From Adineta steineri (lineage: Eukaryota; Rotifera; Eurotatoria; Adinetida; Adinetidae): 64,000 nucleotides of DNA. Below the pieces are notes generated by a model, which ran no database searches, had not been told where the DNA came from, and saw only the letters and a program-made list of their open reading frames with translations. The stretch covers positions 1,347,566 through 1,411,565 of the forward strand of contig CAJNOI010000007.1 of NCBI GenBank assembly GCA_905250115.1. The letters run 5' to 3'. This document shows, in pieces, positions 1 to 13,224 of this stretch (within the stretch, counting starts at the first letter, position 1; every line of letters starts with the position of its first letter). The position numbers were made by a program, and so were the translations under genes.

Positions 1-3000
1 AAAACCAAGTGAATCAATTATTTTACGTGATCAATTTAAACCATTTGTTGCATTGTGTACTGGACAAGAAAATATTCGAGTTGGTTTGTATTGGAGAATA
101 TTTTCTATTCAATATTATTTTTTTATCTTATTTTTCAAGTATCTTGGCAATCTCCGTTACAAATTAATATAGAAGAAAATAGTAATGCAAGGTAATTAAA
201 TAATAATATGAAGATTTTTAATAGAAATCATTTATTTAGAGTAACAATTGAACGTAAAACTTATGGATTAAGATTACGTATAAGAAATTTAACAGAAAAT
301 GAACAAGGAACATGGACATGTCTAGGTTTTGATGAAGACAATAAATCTTTTTCAAAAACTATACAAATTAATATTAAAAGTTAATATTATTTTATCGAAA
401 TTGAATTAATTCTTATTATTCTTATTCTTTTATAGTTCCAATAACATTTGTTAGTGAATCAATTCAATATGCTGAATTAAATTCTGCTGTATTAATTAAA
501 TGTTATGTAATATCAAATCCATCGGCTGAAATTTCATGGTTTAAAGGAGAAGATAAATTAAATATTTTATCATCAAATTACGAACAAAAAAATAATGGCT
601 TAAAAATTAATCGAGTATCATTAAGAGATAATGATACATTTTGGTGTCAAGCAGATGTTAGTGAAACTGGAGAATCTAAAGATTATCAAATTCAAGTTAT
701 TCTTGCACGTATATTTTCTTAGAATACGATTAATTTTGAAATTTTGAAAGAAATATTTTTAGAAGCTATAACATCAACAAAAATTACATGTATGACACCA
801 TGTGCAGTTGAAAAACGAACAGCAACTTTAATTTGTGAGGCAAATGGAGTACCACAACCACAATATTCATGGTTTTATGGACAGGTTTATTTTATATATC
901 AGCTAAATCAGACGGAATAGGACATTTATCTCCTTCATTTGACTTGAATGTTAGAATTTTTCTTATTAAAACGAGTCAACCAGGGGTTCCCATGGATTTG
1001 CGTGCTAAATGTCGAAAGGTAAAATGTCGAAAAAAAAAGTCGAAATTGAAAAAAGTCGAAAACCAAAATGTCGAAAATGCTTAGATGTCGTCATTGACCA
1101 GTATCGATGTTTGTTCTAATCATTTTTCTCGTATTTTCTTTCGGCTTCTTCTAAAATCGTTATGTCGACTAGTCAGAGTCTGGGTGTAGGTTAAGAGACG
1201 ATAAATACCCACACCCAAACCTGCACCCACATCTACACCCATTGAAATCAAGTATTTCATTATCAACATCAAACAGGATTTTTTTGCTCATTCGACATTT
1301 TTCATTTTCGATATTTTCCATTTCGACTTTTTTTTCGACGTTTTTCCTTTCGACATTTAGTATACATACCTTCCCATGAAGTCGAAAAATAAAAAGGTCT
1401 ACCTTACTATTATCTGAAACTGCCCGAAAAAGGATTTGTCTCTTTTCAATTAGATATACATCTTTCAGTTTTGTGAAGTCACATAGTTAAAAAATGATTT
1501 TGTCCATATACATATAATCTAATTATAGCATGGTCCTTTTACTATTAATGGAATATCAAAATTTATTATTCGTGGAAATCGATTAATAATAAATTATGTT
1601 GATGAAACAGATAATGGTCGTTATTCATGTCATGCATTTAATGATTATGATCAAAAAGGACAAAAAATAGGATATATACTTAATGTTATTAGTAAGAATC
1701 AAAAATCTTTTTTTGAGGGTTTTTTTTAATAGAATTTATTATAGTTCCACTTTCTTTGTCACCTATTTCTCAAATACAAATAAATCTTGATGAAAATTCT
1801 CCATCACAACGAATTACTTTTTCTTGTCGTGTTCAACGTGGTTCAACAACAAATCTTTCTTTAGAATGGTTTTATGCTAATAATACACTTGTACAAGTAA
1901 AAAATAAATAAATAATAATAATAAGTTCTCACATAATCATTTTCTCTATAGCCTATCAATGGTCTATCGATTGATAGTACTCAATTAACAACACATCATT
2001 TAATTGAATTAAATTTTGATCCTATACGTCGTGAACATCATGGAAATTATACTTGTTTAGGAAAGAACTTAGGTGATAGTTCATCGACTATTGCTCATCT
2101 TATTGTTCAATGTAATAGAAAAATAAATCTTATATTCTATTATTGTTTGTTTTTTGATTGAAGATAAACCTGTATTGATTGAACCAAAGATGAACTATGT
2201 GTATAGTGTACTCAATTATCCAGGTAAAGAATTTATTTTTCTAAAAAATATTCGTATTTTACTTAGTTTTACAGTAATAATGAAATGTCGATTCGATAGT
2301 TATCCACCACCTGTTATTCAATGGATAAAATTTGTAGAAGAATATAATGATAATGAGATTATTTTAAATAATAATGATTTACAAGTAATTGATATTTCAT
2401 TTGAACAAATTGAATCCACAATTTATGAAACACAATTAACAGTAAAATTTATCTTTTATTTTTATTTTTATTTTTGATCTTTTATTAAATTAGTATAAAT
2501 CATTAGAAGAAGAAGATTTTCGTTTCAAATTTCAATGTCAAGCTGATAATTCTCGTATTGAAAAGCATTTAATAACTCTTCGACGTGCTGAACTTCCACG
2601 AGAAGCTCGTATAACTAAAATAAAACCTAATTCTACTACAATTGAACTCAATGTTCAACCACCAATAGAATTCGGTGGACTTCCTTTACTTAATTATATT
2701 GTTAAATATGAAGAAATTAATATTCCTAATTCAGTTAAAATAGTTTCTTTTCCAGGTAAATTAAAGAAAAGATTTAACATATTTTATTTTTTGATGAAAA
2801 TAAAACTTTAGTTGTATCAAATAATTCACAATTAATTCAGATTGAATCTTTACAAGTATCAAGTTTATATCGAATTGAAATAGCTGTTGAATCGATTGCA
2901 GGACAAAGTGTTTATTCGATACCTGTTCAAGCAAAAACATTTGATGGAAATATTCCACAATTTAATTTAACAATTATTTCATGTTTTAATAATAACTCTT

Positions 3001-3504
3001 ATTTAATTAAATGGTTTATTGAATATGATGGTGGTTCAAATATTTCGAAAATTGAATTATTTTATGCTAAAGTAAATATAAAATAAATCAAATCTTCATA
3101 TAAAATATTTTTTTGTTTTTTAAAAGCGTCGTAGTATTAATAAAATTGAAAAATGGAGTAAACCAATTCTTATTGAATCACATTTAACTGAATATGAATT
3201 GAAAGAGCTTAAATCAAAAACGAATTATTTAATTATTATTCGTTTATTTAATAAAGCTGGTTATGGTGAACGTATGATTGAAAAAACAATAGGTAAATTA
3301 TTTGAAATTTATTCTTTTTTATAGTTTTAGATGATAATTTTAGAATGTAAAATGTCTGATCCTCAACAAGCAAGTATATGGGTTATTATAGGAATAATTA
3401 CTATTATTATTATTGGTACTATTAGTATTTTTATTATATTTATTATCAATCGAATTCTATGCGAATGTAAATCTTCATATTTTAATGATCATTCAAAAAT
3501 TTAG
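1..3504 (+). CDS. Ig/FN3 single-pass cell-adhesion receptor, 3' part
   Basis: The gene enters from outside the window, so its start and signal peptide are not visible. I read about 14 short exons: roughly 1-83, 140-191, 240-379, 436-708, 763-884, 1529-1691, 1745-1896, 1952-2111, 2164-2221, 2275-2441, 2494-2755, 2812-3071, 3127-3292 and 3343-3504. The first ones encode serial Ig domains with the Cys...Trp...Cys pattern (GTWTCLG, TFWCQAD, GRYSCHA, GNYTCLG). About 2560-3290 reads as fibronectin type III-like modules. The last exon has a hydrophobic membrane helix (WVIIGIITIIII...) and a short tail ending HSKI, stop at 3502. The architecture resembles NCAM/fasciclin-type adhesion molecules; ligand and exact orthology are unknown. 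Intron 885-1528 is unusually long because it holds a mobile element. Exon edges are hand-picked GT-AG choices and may be off by a few bases. Confidence 0.8.
995..1370. mobile_element. Foldback/MITE element with 8-bp target duplication in an IgCAM intron
   Basis: An 8-bp direct repeat TTCCCATG (987-994 and 1371-1378) brackets an insert with inverted ends. The left arm carries CTAAATGTCGAAAGG followed by several GTCGAAA units; the right arm carries the same string in reverse complement. The arms are about 70 bp and are made of degenerate GTCGAAA repeats. An 8-bp duplication is typical of hAT-type transposition. There is no coding capacity, so the element is non-autonomous. A telomere-like hairpin (1178-1244) sits in its centre. 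Confidence 0.75.
1178..1244. repeat. Telomere-like foldback (G-rich arm, spacer, C-rich arm)
   Basis: TGGGTGTAGG is followed about 20 bases later by ACCCACACCC, CACCCACATC and TACACCC on the same strand. It is a member of the dispersed family described in the findings and is nested inside the intronic MITE. Confidence 0.6.
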
Positions 3505-6354
3505 TATCAATTAATGGTAATTTCGTAGACAAAAAAAAGATGGATTTTTTCCAGATAGAATATTAACTGATAAAAACATTTAATTATATATAGTTTATTT
3601 TTGTTACAATGTAATATAGATTCAATGATTTTAAAATCATGAATTAACTTGTTTATGCTTTATTTTTTTGCATTTTGGTAAAACCTAGTCTTGAAAGATT
3701 TTCTAAACTAAAATGTAATTTACATATTTTTTAAAATATTATTTTGTGTTGAATGTAATTGAAGATATTTGTGTCATAAATAGGAAATCGTTCAATTTCT
3801 GATAATATCTATAGATAAAGAAATAGATGAATAATCGAAAACGATGTTTGATTATCATAAAATGTCTGTATTGTGAGTTAAGAAATGAAAAAATGAAGAT
3901 GTGGGTGTGGATGTTGAGGGCTCTTTTTGTGTCACACCCATACCCTCATTCTTTCACCAGATGGAGTGAATGAAAAAAACATCACTCAGATGTTTAAATA
4001 GTTAGATACTTTTTTAAAGATTGCCACTATATAAAGAATATATTTGTTCTTTTCCATTGGCAGATGATCTCGTTGTATTAGCCTTCATTATTTTAAAATT
4101 TTTCTTTAACTAGTGGCTGACCTGAAAAACTCAAACGTCTGTTTCTCATAATTTTTTTCGGTAGTGTTGAAAAGTCATTAACATATTATTTCTTTTTCGA
4201 ATTGGATTCATGTCCGACAATTATATAGTTAAGAAAATTTTACAAAAAACGGACACTTCTGTCGTTACTGATTTTAAATAATCAATTAAATGAAATAGTA
4301 TTCGATAATTCCTAATTCAGTGAACTTATTGTAAATTACATACTTTGGGATAATATTATGCAAGTTGTTTCATTACCGTTGATGCTTGTTTTATTCAATT
4401 GTTGCCGTCATATGTTATTGCACAACATGCAAATGTTTTCATTTTATATGTCTTCTATGTAATATTACTGATGGAGTCGGCTCATGTCGAGTCAGTTACT
4501 TTGTACTAAATAATTCCATGAAGAGAACTATTTATCGGTGTTTTATAATACCTAAAAAATACCAAAAACAAAATTTATTTTCAGGTGAAAACTTAAATAT
4601 ACTTCGAAATATTTGTGAACCTTTTCACGGTTCACAGCTATTATGCCATACCATCAGGCGCTCAAATTAAGCTGCTTGAGCAACCCGACTCTATTTTTCT
4701 TAAAATAACGTTTTCAACTTCTGACATATATTTTTTTTTCGGATCTGGATCTACTCAAACTAGCTTGCAAAACGAAAAACGTAAGAAACAAGTCTGATAA
4801 GACGGTATGGGTGCAATGACTACATAGTCGTCATGAGAAATATTGACATTACATTCATGATCGAAAAATTTCGGCATACTTTATCATAATTAATCTCGTA
4901 AAATTCGGTTGATATCTATATAATTAGATCTATATTGAACTTTTCTAACTTTTGTATTTTAATTTCAATAAAAAACCTGTCGATTTTATTACATATCAAA
5001 GTGTAAAATTTCTTTAATTAATAAACCATTTTCGAAAAAAACTGGCAGAGACGGATTAGTTATACGAAAGAAATTAAATGATGATAGCGACAAATGATAT
5101 GATAAAAGTAAATATAAATTATTGTCAGTTCTTATATAAATCTCGATGGAAATCAACAAAAATAAACTAATATGTTTAATGAATGAAAAGTACTGGGGAA
5201 GGAATAATCATATTTATTATCCATCTTTCAAGCTAGACGTTCAATTTCGTATATCTGCATATAACTCCGAACTCGTTATTCGTATATTTGACACTCGATT
5301 TCATATGGATAATGATTTTTGCCTTCTTCTTCGCATAGAATATTGGCAGAAAATCTCTGTAATTCAAATCTTTCGCTTCGAATATTTTCGATAATACATT
5401 CTCGTCCTCATTTGAATTTTGCGCCTTCCATCAACGTCACACAAACATTTTGATTTTTTTTCACATGACTTCTTTTTGTGCTACAGTTTTCTTTTTCGTC
5501 GTACAAACATAACTATTCGAGACATTTCAGATCAAATCATACTATTTATCGTCTTCATATGTTCCTGATTGTCTAATCCCTTGATTAAATTCATCGAAGT
5601 TATAGCTCATCGTCATTTTCGTATTTTCTGATCGGATCATCAGTTCGTTAAATATATCGATATCGTTCGTAACATTTTTTTAAAGAGCTTTTGATTTGTT
5701 ACGCGTCTTTCTCTTATCAATTTTTTTTCATTTCTTATAATGTGCATTTTTTTCGTGTTTATTTCTTGCTCTTGTCTCTGTCGAATGTGTGTGGACACAC
5801 ATTTATGTTGGTGGGAAGCTCCCAGTTAAAGAAGAAAAGAAAAATACGGCATTTCTGTGGGTTGAAATATGCGCTTTTTACGCGACGGAAAAAGAATTTT
5901 TTTAAAAGCAAAATAGTGGAGACACCCTTCGTTGTTAGCAACTCGACTTTTTCTACAACAAAAGAGTATTTCTTCAAGTGTAAAAAGTGCATATTTTGTT
6001 TTTCGTTATTCCTATTTTTTGCTTCTTTTTCTTTCTCTTGATGTTTTTGTTCTTCATTCGAATACGATGCAACGTCAAAGAGAGGGTCCTGTCATACATC
6101 GGCTGAAATTTCGATAAAACAACTATAACTCGAAAATAATCGTCTATTAGCCCTCATCCTTTTCGGCTTTTACTGGTCTCACCAGGGTCTACTTATGCAC
6201 AAAGTATCAGCTCAAAAGCGATGTATAAGCTAGTGACTCTTTCTCGTTAGCTATTTTCTTTTCTTTCTAGATCTGCAACCATCTTTCTCGTCGAAATATA
6301 ACTTGTTTATTCATTGGAAAATTTCATTTCATAGCTATTGAATCTGAAAAACAA
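3505..6354. other. Intergenic spacer, no gene recognised
   Basis: The stretch is AT-rich. A few open frames up to about 116 codons (for example around 5691-6041, open on both strands) show no domain, splice pattern or codon signal I trust. The only structure I recognise is a telomere-like hairpin at 3901-3950. An acceptor-like TTTCATAG at 6327-6334 just before the next gene could end a 5' UTR intron. Confidence 0.5.
3901..3950. repeat. Telomere-like foldback
   Basis: GTGGGTGTGGATGTTGAGGG pairs imperfectly with CACACCCATACCCTCA across a spacer of about 13 bases. It belongs to the same family as the other G-rich/C-rich hairpins in the window. Confidence 0.6.
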
Positions 6355-9300
6355 ATGGCATCACTAGATTCAACAATTGTTCGTGTAGTTGATAATATAA
6401 AAAAAAGTGATAGTGACTCATGGAATTATCGTGGATTAGAACTTTCAAATGAGATGCTTGTTGTACTGATAAGTCATCCAAATATTGACAAAGCAGCTGC
6501 TGCACTTGATGTTTCAGTCGGTAATTTAGCTGATTCAAGAGATGTTCCTGGTACTGCTCATTTTCTTGAACATATGCTTTTTATGGGTAGTTCGAAAGTA
6601 AATTTTTATTTATATTTCTTAATAATCGAAATAATCATATAGAAGACTTATAGTATCCAGGTGAAAATGAATATTCAAAATTGATAGAAGGAAATGGTGG
6701 CTATAAGAATGCTTTTACTAGTGGTGATCATACAAATTATCGTTTTGATATTAATCCAAATTTATTACCCGAAGCACTAGATGTGTAAGTTTTATTAATA
6801 TTTTCGTTATTTAATCAAATTAAATTTATCTATTTTAGTTTTGCACAATTTTTCATTTCACCACTTTTTTCTGCATCATCTATCGATCGAGAAATAGAGG
6901 CAGTTAATTCTGAATACGAAGGATATTTATCTAAAGATGGATGACGTGTTTCACAACTAGAAAAATCGACATCAGATCCACAACATCCCTATTCAGGATT
7001 TGTAATTGGTAATAGTGAATCATTAAGAACAACACCTAAACAACGTAGCATTGATATTCGACAAGTACTTTTGGATTTTCATAAAGCTGAATATTCATCA
7101 AATCGAATGAGTTTAGCTGTACTTGGCAATCGTATGTGATTAATTTATTAAAAATAAAATAAATATCAAATTAATTATTTAGAATCACTTGATGAACTTC
7201 AATCACTTGTTATGAAAAGTTTTAATGATGTTCCAAATAAAAAATTAAAACCAGCTAAATATCCTTCGGATCCATATGGTGAAAGTAAACGAAAAGCTAG
7301 TTTTTATTCTAATAGATTTTCGAAATTTCTTTTTTTATTTAATATTTTTTTTCTTTAAGACAATTTGTTATGTTGTTCCTGTTAAATCAACTGATTATTT
7401 AACAATAAAGTGGGTTATACCTGATCATAAAGATTTATATTATTGTAATGTAAGTATGAAACAGTTTATTATTTTATTTTAATCATCATATATTGAAGAA
7501 TATCTCGATTTCATTTAGCCTGTATCATACCTTTCACACTTGATTGGACATGAAGGTGATGGTTCATTATTGTCATATTTAAAAAAGTTGGGCCTTGCTA
7601 ATAAACCGGTAGCTAGAGAATATTGTTCATTTAATTTTAATTTTTTCACTATCAGTTTAGTATTAACAATCAAAGGATTACGTAAAATAAAACCGATAGC
7701 TTTATTTAATAAATGAAAAAAAACTTTTTCTTTAAAATTAGGTCGATGGGAAGAAATTATTTATATTATTTATCAATATATAGCTATGTTAAGAAAAGAA
7801 GGACCAAACGAATGGATTTTTAATGAATGCAAAGTAATATAATGTTAATCAAAAAATACATATGTTGTACTTTTGTTTTGTATTTAGAATTTAGAAGCAA
7901 TGTATTTTCAATTTCGTGAAAAAGAACCAGCAAATGATTTTGTCTCAAATTTAGCGGGTCGAATGAGGGTACGTCGAACCAGTTGATAATCAATTTGTTT
8001 CTTTTCTGGCTTTTGATTTACTTTAAAGATCTTATGAGAAGAATTCCATCAGTGTTGATATAAATATAAAGACTTGAAATCTAATTTATGTACTATAAAT
8101 ATCAGTGAGTCTCATTTTATTTTAACAAGAAAATCAATAGAAAAACACTTTTTTGCATTGTTTGGAATTCGAAGATTCAAAATCATCATCTAAACAGTTC
8201 ACTTCATTGTATGAGCTCGCGCACTCTTTTGCATCAGTTTGTTCAAATTACATGTGATCCATTCTAAAAGTTCGATCGCTTTCGTATATAAAAGGATAGA
8301 GACATAAGAATAAACAGCAAAAGGGTAGAAATTTCGTTCTCTTATCGTTCATACACTATCCATAATATATCAAAGAACGAGAAACTAACGTGAGAAATCC
8401 TTCACATAATCGTTAGAAATAACTAGTTGTATGATAACATAAGGAAAAGAATGATGAATAATTGGTATAAGATAATAAAAAGATCACTAAGAGCATTTAT
8501 TAAAAGTTAACTCTCCATAGATATGTATATTTCGAAGAAATTTTCTAAGAAAACTAAATGTGTTGAATCAAGTAACGGAAAATGTCCCGACAAGTACTTC
8601 TCTTCTGTTTTTGCTGACATATTTTCCAAAGAAAATATTATCTGACAATTATTTATAACTATATAGATTGTTTAAATTTGTCTTTGAAATAAAAAATAAT
8701 ACAGGTCTTGTCCTTTCACTTAGTAAATATTTACTTGAAAGCTCTAGAGCTCGAATATTCTGAGGAGAGAAAAACCACTGTTCTAAACGTCCTAACATGA
8801 ATAAACAGTTTTGTGATATTCAATTGTTTCGTTTTCTTCTTCAGAATTATCCATTAACTGAATGTCTTTCTGGCGATTATGAAATGCGTGAATTTCGTCC
8901 AGATTTAATAATTGAAGAACTTAATGAGTATTTAATTCCAAGTAAAATGCGGTAAATAAAGAAAAATATTTTAATTGAATAAAATTATTTCAAATTTTAT
9001 TTAAGAGTATTTCTTCAAAGTAAAAAATTTACTTCGATTGCAACAGAAAAAGAAAAATGGTTTGGTACACAATATAAACAAGAATATTTACCTGAAGAAC
9101 TTATTAAACGTTGTGAAACATGTGAACTTATTCCTGAACTTCATTTACCAATACCAAATAAATTTATTCCAACTGATTTTCATTTATTTTCAAAAGAACA
9201 ACATTCCGCACGACCACAATTACCAATAAAAATAAAAGTAAAATAAAAATATAGTTTTGAAATATTTATTTTTTTTGTATTAAAGGAAAATGAATTTTGT

Positions 9301-12105
9301 CGACTTTTTTATGGTGAAGATACATTTTATAGATTACCTAAAGCATATCTTTATTTTGAATTACGAAAGTAAGATTGAAATTTATTATTTTATTTAAAAG
9401 TTAAATTTTGTGTCTTCAGTTCGTTAGGATGTGCAGATCCATTACATTCTAGTATGAATGCACTTTATGCTGGATTAGTTAAAGATTCTTTAACTGAGAT
9501 TGTTTATCCAGCCCAACTTGGTGGATTACATTATGAATTATTTGATTTAAAATATGGTATACAGGTAAATCAATATTAATTTCTAGTAGGAAACAAAAAA
9601 AAAGACATAAATATTCATTCTTAAGTTAACTGTATATGGATTTAATCATAAAATTAAACAATTACTTGAAACGATTATTGATTGTATGGTTAATATTAAA
9701 GTTGATCCTCAACGATTTGAAATATTAAAAGAAAAAGTAATTGAATTAATAATTTATTAAAATTTATTGAAATATTTCTTTTGTTAGCTTAAAGCATCGT
9801 TAAAATCTTTTCCTGAGCGTGATCCTTGGGAAATGGCACATTATGGTCTTAAATATTTAACAGCTGAACATCAATGGAATTATGGTGAATTACTTAGTTG
9901 TATTGATAGTATGGTTAAAAACAAAAAATACAATAAGAATAAAAAAGTTTTCTTTACTTTTTAAAGATATCACAGTACATAATCTAGATTCATTTATAAC
10001 ACAGATGTTAACTCGTTTTTTTACGGATTCATTAATGTATGGAAATTTAACAGAAGATGTAAGTAGAAACTGAGACTAATATCGATTTATTCAAATATTC
10101 AATTATTTTTACGCAAAACTATAGATCAAGACATGATATCAAACTCATCTATCTCTGGGAGATTTACCGATGATAAATATACGAAACTTGTTTTCGTGAA
10201 AGAAATTAGTTATCAATTAGATCATAACCTTGAGTTTTAATTCTTCCAATTAATTGTCATAGAAGAAGCTTATATATGTTCTTTATTTAACTTTCATTTT
10301 AAATTTTCTTTCTAGCATGCACTTGAATATATGAATTTATTTGTACAAAAATTCCAAGAAAAACATTTTTATCAACTACTTTTCCCCGGTATGTGGTTTA
10401 ATCAACGTGAATTAACATTACCAGAAGGTTAGTCCTATATATATTGGATTTTCTAAACATATTATTTACTTTTATTATTAAGTTGTAATTATGCATATAA
10501 AATGCTTAATGATGCTCATAAAATATATGCTATTGAAATATATTTACAATGTTTTCAACAAACACTTGAAAATACTGCTTTACTTGAATTATTTTGTCAT
10601 CTCGTTCATGAACGTTGTTATGATCAATTAAGAACAAAAGAACAATTAGGTTATAGTGTTAGTTCTGGTGCACATCGTTCACTTGGTGGTATACAAGGTT
10701 TTAGTGTTGCTGTGCAATCGCCTAAAAACCTTGATCATGTTAATCAACGTATTGAATTATTCATTGATTCAATAAGAGTACGTAGAATCTAAATAATGAA
10801 AAATATCCTAAATATCATACAGGAGAAGTTCACAAAATAAACTACGACAAAGTCACACTTCTGTAATATTTTTTATGGTTTGTATCTTATTACATATTGT
10901 ATTAATACATGTTTCATGATCTGAACCATTTATAAATATGTGTGATGTCTAAAAAAGAACAAAATCTTTTTATTCATAAAATGAATTATTTCAGAATGGT
11001 TTGATTAAACAAATGAATGTTGTTTGTCTTTGGTTGCCTAAAATAGACGTAGTTCTGATTAATTTGGTTGACAATATAACTTGCTAATGAATACTTTTAG
11101 GTCTACTTTTGTATGAAATCTAATATAACTGGATTTAGATCGGATTGCCTTTTAACTAATATTTAATACTTTTTTTATGCTAATTGTCGGACACAAAAGA
11201 AATCAATATTTATTGGTTACGCTCCGAATATAAGTTAATATCAACCTTTTGTTATATTTCTTCCTAATGTGATATTATTAAGGATAATTTTATTCCGATG
11301 TTTTTATATTTGACAATTGAATTGATTTTCAAAAAGAAATTACTTAAAGAAAGTTACATAGAATCTTTTATTTTAATAGGATTATATTTCGAATATGCCT
11401 GATCATGTATTTAAAAAACAGCGTGAAGGTTATGTGGTAAAAAAAGTCGAAATTCCAAAGGGAATGTATGATCAAGTACATAAATTTTGGTATGAAATAA
11501 CCAGTCATCAATTTTGTTTCGATCGACGTAAGTTATTACAAAAATTCATTTTATTTCTTTCAATATCAACAAAATTTATTTAGCTCAACTTGAAGTTGAA
11601 ATAATAAAATCTTTGGAACGTACTGATTTACTTCATTTTTATGATCATTATATATCATTAAATTCTATTCACCGTCGTAAATTATCTGTTCATGTTAATT
11701 CATCTGCAACAGCATTACAAAGAATAGATGATGAAGAACCTATCATTGACGAAGAAACTGAATTAGCAGCTGTTCTTGATGAAGAATTACCTTCGCCCAC
11801 TGATGAAGAAAATACTGAAAAAATAATTGAAGGAGCTGTTGAACATACAGTTAAATTAACTGAACAATCGCCTATTATTGATACAATAACTGATAAAGAT
11901 TCTAAAGAAAAAGAAAATATTATATCTGAAAAACAAATTAATTTACCAAAAGTAAATCAATTATTAATGAATACTTGTTGAAATATTTATCTGTTTCTAG
12001 GAAGAATGGATTGATAATGTTTATGTATGGAAAAGTAAAATGCCATGTTATCCACTTGCTCAATCATATGAAAACATTGACATACCAGTTCTCCACAGAT
12101 TATAA
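6355..12105 (+). CDS. IDE: Insulin-degrading enzyme-like M16 metalloprotease, with an in-frame stop
   Basis: Twenty exons can be joined: 6355-6597, 6654-6784, 6839-7131, 7183-7295, 7360-7449, 7519-7681, 7742-7833, 7888-7968, 8845-8951, 9006-9237, 9286-9368, 9420-9564, 9626-9736, 9788-9908, 9967-10058, 10316-10432, 10483-10777, 11380-11527, 11584-11951, 12001-12105. Exon 1 has the inverted zinc motif HFLEH. The third zinc ligand lies in EAVNSEYEG. Downstream come [29 protein letters not shown] and HQFCFDR, all hallmarks of the insulysin/nardilysin clade and closest by eye to insulin-degrading enzyme. The length, roughly 980 codons, fits. The family degrades small peptides such as insulin in cytosol and peroxisomes. 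An acidic tail insert ([12 protein letters not shown]...) precedes the C-terminus. Codon 6942-6944 is TGA where the family has Trp, so this copy is either broken or misread. The ATG at 6355 is the first in frame after an acceptor-like site. Confidence 0.85.
6942..6944 (+). other. Premature TGA in the IDE-like gene
   Basis: In exon 3 the frame reads ...[15 protein letters not shown]. Human IDE has NDAWRLFQLEKA here, so TGA replaces a TGG tryptophan codon. The frame is intact on both sides and no GT-AG pair removes the stop. It truncates the protein shortly after the zinc site. Confidence 0.85.
7296..7359 (+). other. Probable GC-AG intron in the IDE-like gene
   Basis: No GT donor joins exon 4 to exon 5 in frame. 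A GC donor (AAA then GCTAGT) at 7296 with acceptor TTTAAG ending at 7359 gives phase 0. The joined protein reads [18 protein letters not shown], which aligns without gaps to human IDE HPFQEEHLKQLYKIVPIK. The alternative is a one-base frameshift. Confidence 0.6.
7969..8844 (+). other. Long IDE intron without a recognised feature
   Basis: This 876-base intron is far longer than its neighbours (about 50-60 bases). I see no terminal repeats, coding frame or target duplication that would explain its size. Confidence 0.4.
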
Positions 12106-12428
12106 ACAGAGTTTTTATAATCATCATGTTTCTTTTTAAAATCTTGCTTTACTTTTAAATATTTAATCGTCTAATCAAGATTTATCATATAAAATAAATA
12201 TTGTTCGTAAATCATTTATATAATTGATTTGATTATTTTTAATAAAAAAACAGAGAATATCGGAAGATAATTCTAAAAGTTCATATCGATGTAATTCAAG
12301 AATAAACTGTTCAATAATACCATTTGTTTTTCGATCAATTAATTGATTATTTTCGATCTTTAATTGTTTTGGATCAATAAATAAACATGGTTGAAAATAT
12401 TTTTTTATCCGATATTGTTGAAATAAAT

Positions 12429-12566
12429 GGGTGGGTGTGGGTGTGGGTATGGGACTGTGACTGTGGGTATGGGTGTAAGAGCATTAGTATTAAAGCACCC
12501 ACACCCGCGCCCACACCCACACCGACACCCAAACCCCACACCCACAGTCATGGTCCCACACCCTCC
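12429..12566. repeat. Large telomere-like foldback
   Basis: This is the longest member of the family. About 45 bases of GGGTGTGGG-type repeats are followed by a short spacer and about 80 bases of CCCACACCC-type repeats ending CACACCCTCC. The inner GACTGTGACTGTGGG also finds a partner in CCCACAGTCATGGTC, so the arms pair over most of their length. The surrounding spacer 12106-13224 holds no gene I recognise. Confidence 0.75.
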
Positions 12567-13224
12567 AGATTTATAGGGTATTTCGTAAAATGCTTATAAA
12601 ACACCGAGGACTCAATATGTTTTTGAGGCGGCTTTCGCTAAAAAGCTCAGAATACTACCCTCTACAACATATCTTAAAATGAATAAAATCAGACGACTTC
12701 GCTTGAACACGTAATGTGTATTTTGATCGTGGCTTACATGGAATGGCTCATATACAATTTGCTCTTGAATGTATCACAGCGTAAAATCCTATGTTTTGTG
12801 CTTTTTTTCACCTAGTATGAATTGTCTTATTGATCGTTGCATATCAATGGCAGATTTAGAGCGTGGCGATCGCTTCCATTCGGAAATCTTTCTGTCGACG
12901 TTTCTGAGCAAAAAAAGGCTAAAAGAATGAGCTGATATTGTTCCAAACTAGGTTCAAGATATGCTTTTTGATAACTCTTAGATCTGTCTCTGCCTCACAG
13001 TTTGAGTTCAATTAACATTTAGTGAAGCAATAAAAGAAGATTACACCAAAAGTCAAAGAAATATTGCTTTGTTGTATTGGTTACATATTTCTTCGCGTTA
13101 CAACAGAAAAAAAATGATTAAAATAGATGGGACGAAAAGAATAATTTTTTTCAATTTGCGCGTTTATGTTCAAATAAATAGTCTTTATAGTGAATCAATG
13201 GAGATCATCATAATGAGGCTTGTT

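Noticed and set aside
4386-4797. Two overlapping plus-strand frames of 94 and 60 codons
   Set aside because: No recognisable domain, and they overlap each other in different frames.
5691-6117. Long Phe/Ser-rich frames open on both strands
   Set aside because: No domain, no splice signals, biased composition; more likely AT-rich non-coding DNA.
7682-7741. In-frame TGA after [13 protein letters not shown] in the IDE-like gene
   Set aside because: A normal GT-AG intron (7682-7741) removes it and restores the family alignment (GLRRWEEII).
10428-10482. Apparent frameshift at the IDE exon 16/17 border
   Set aside because: Using the donor GT at 10433 instead of the one at 10428 keeps the frame and matches family spacing.
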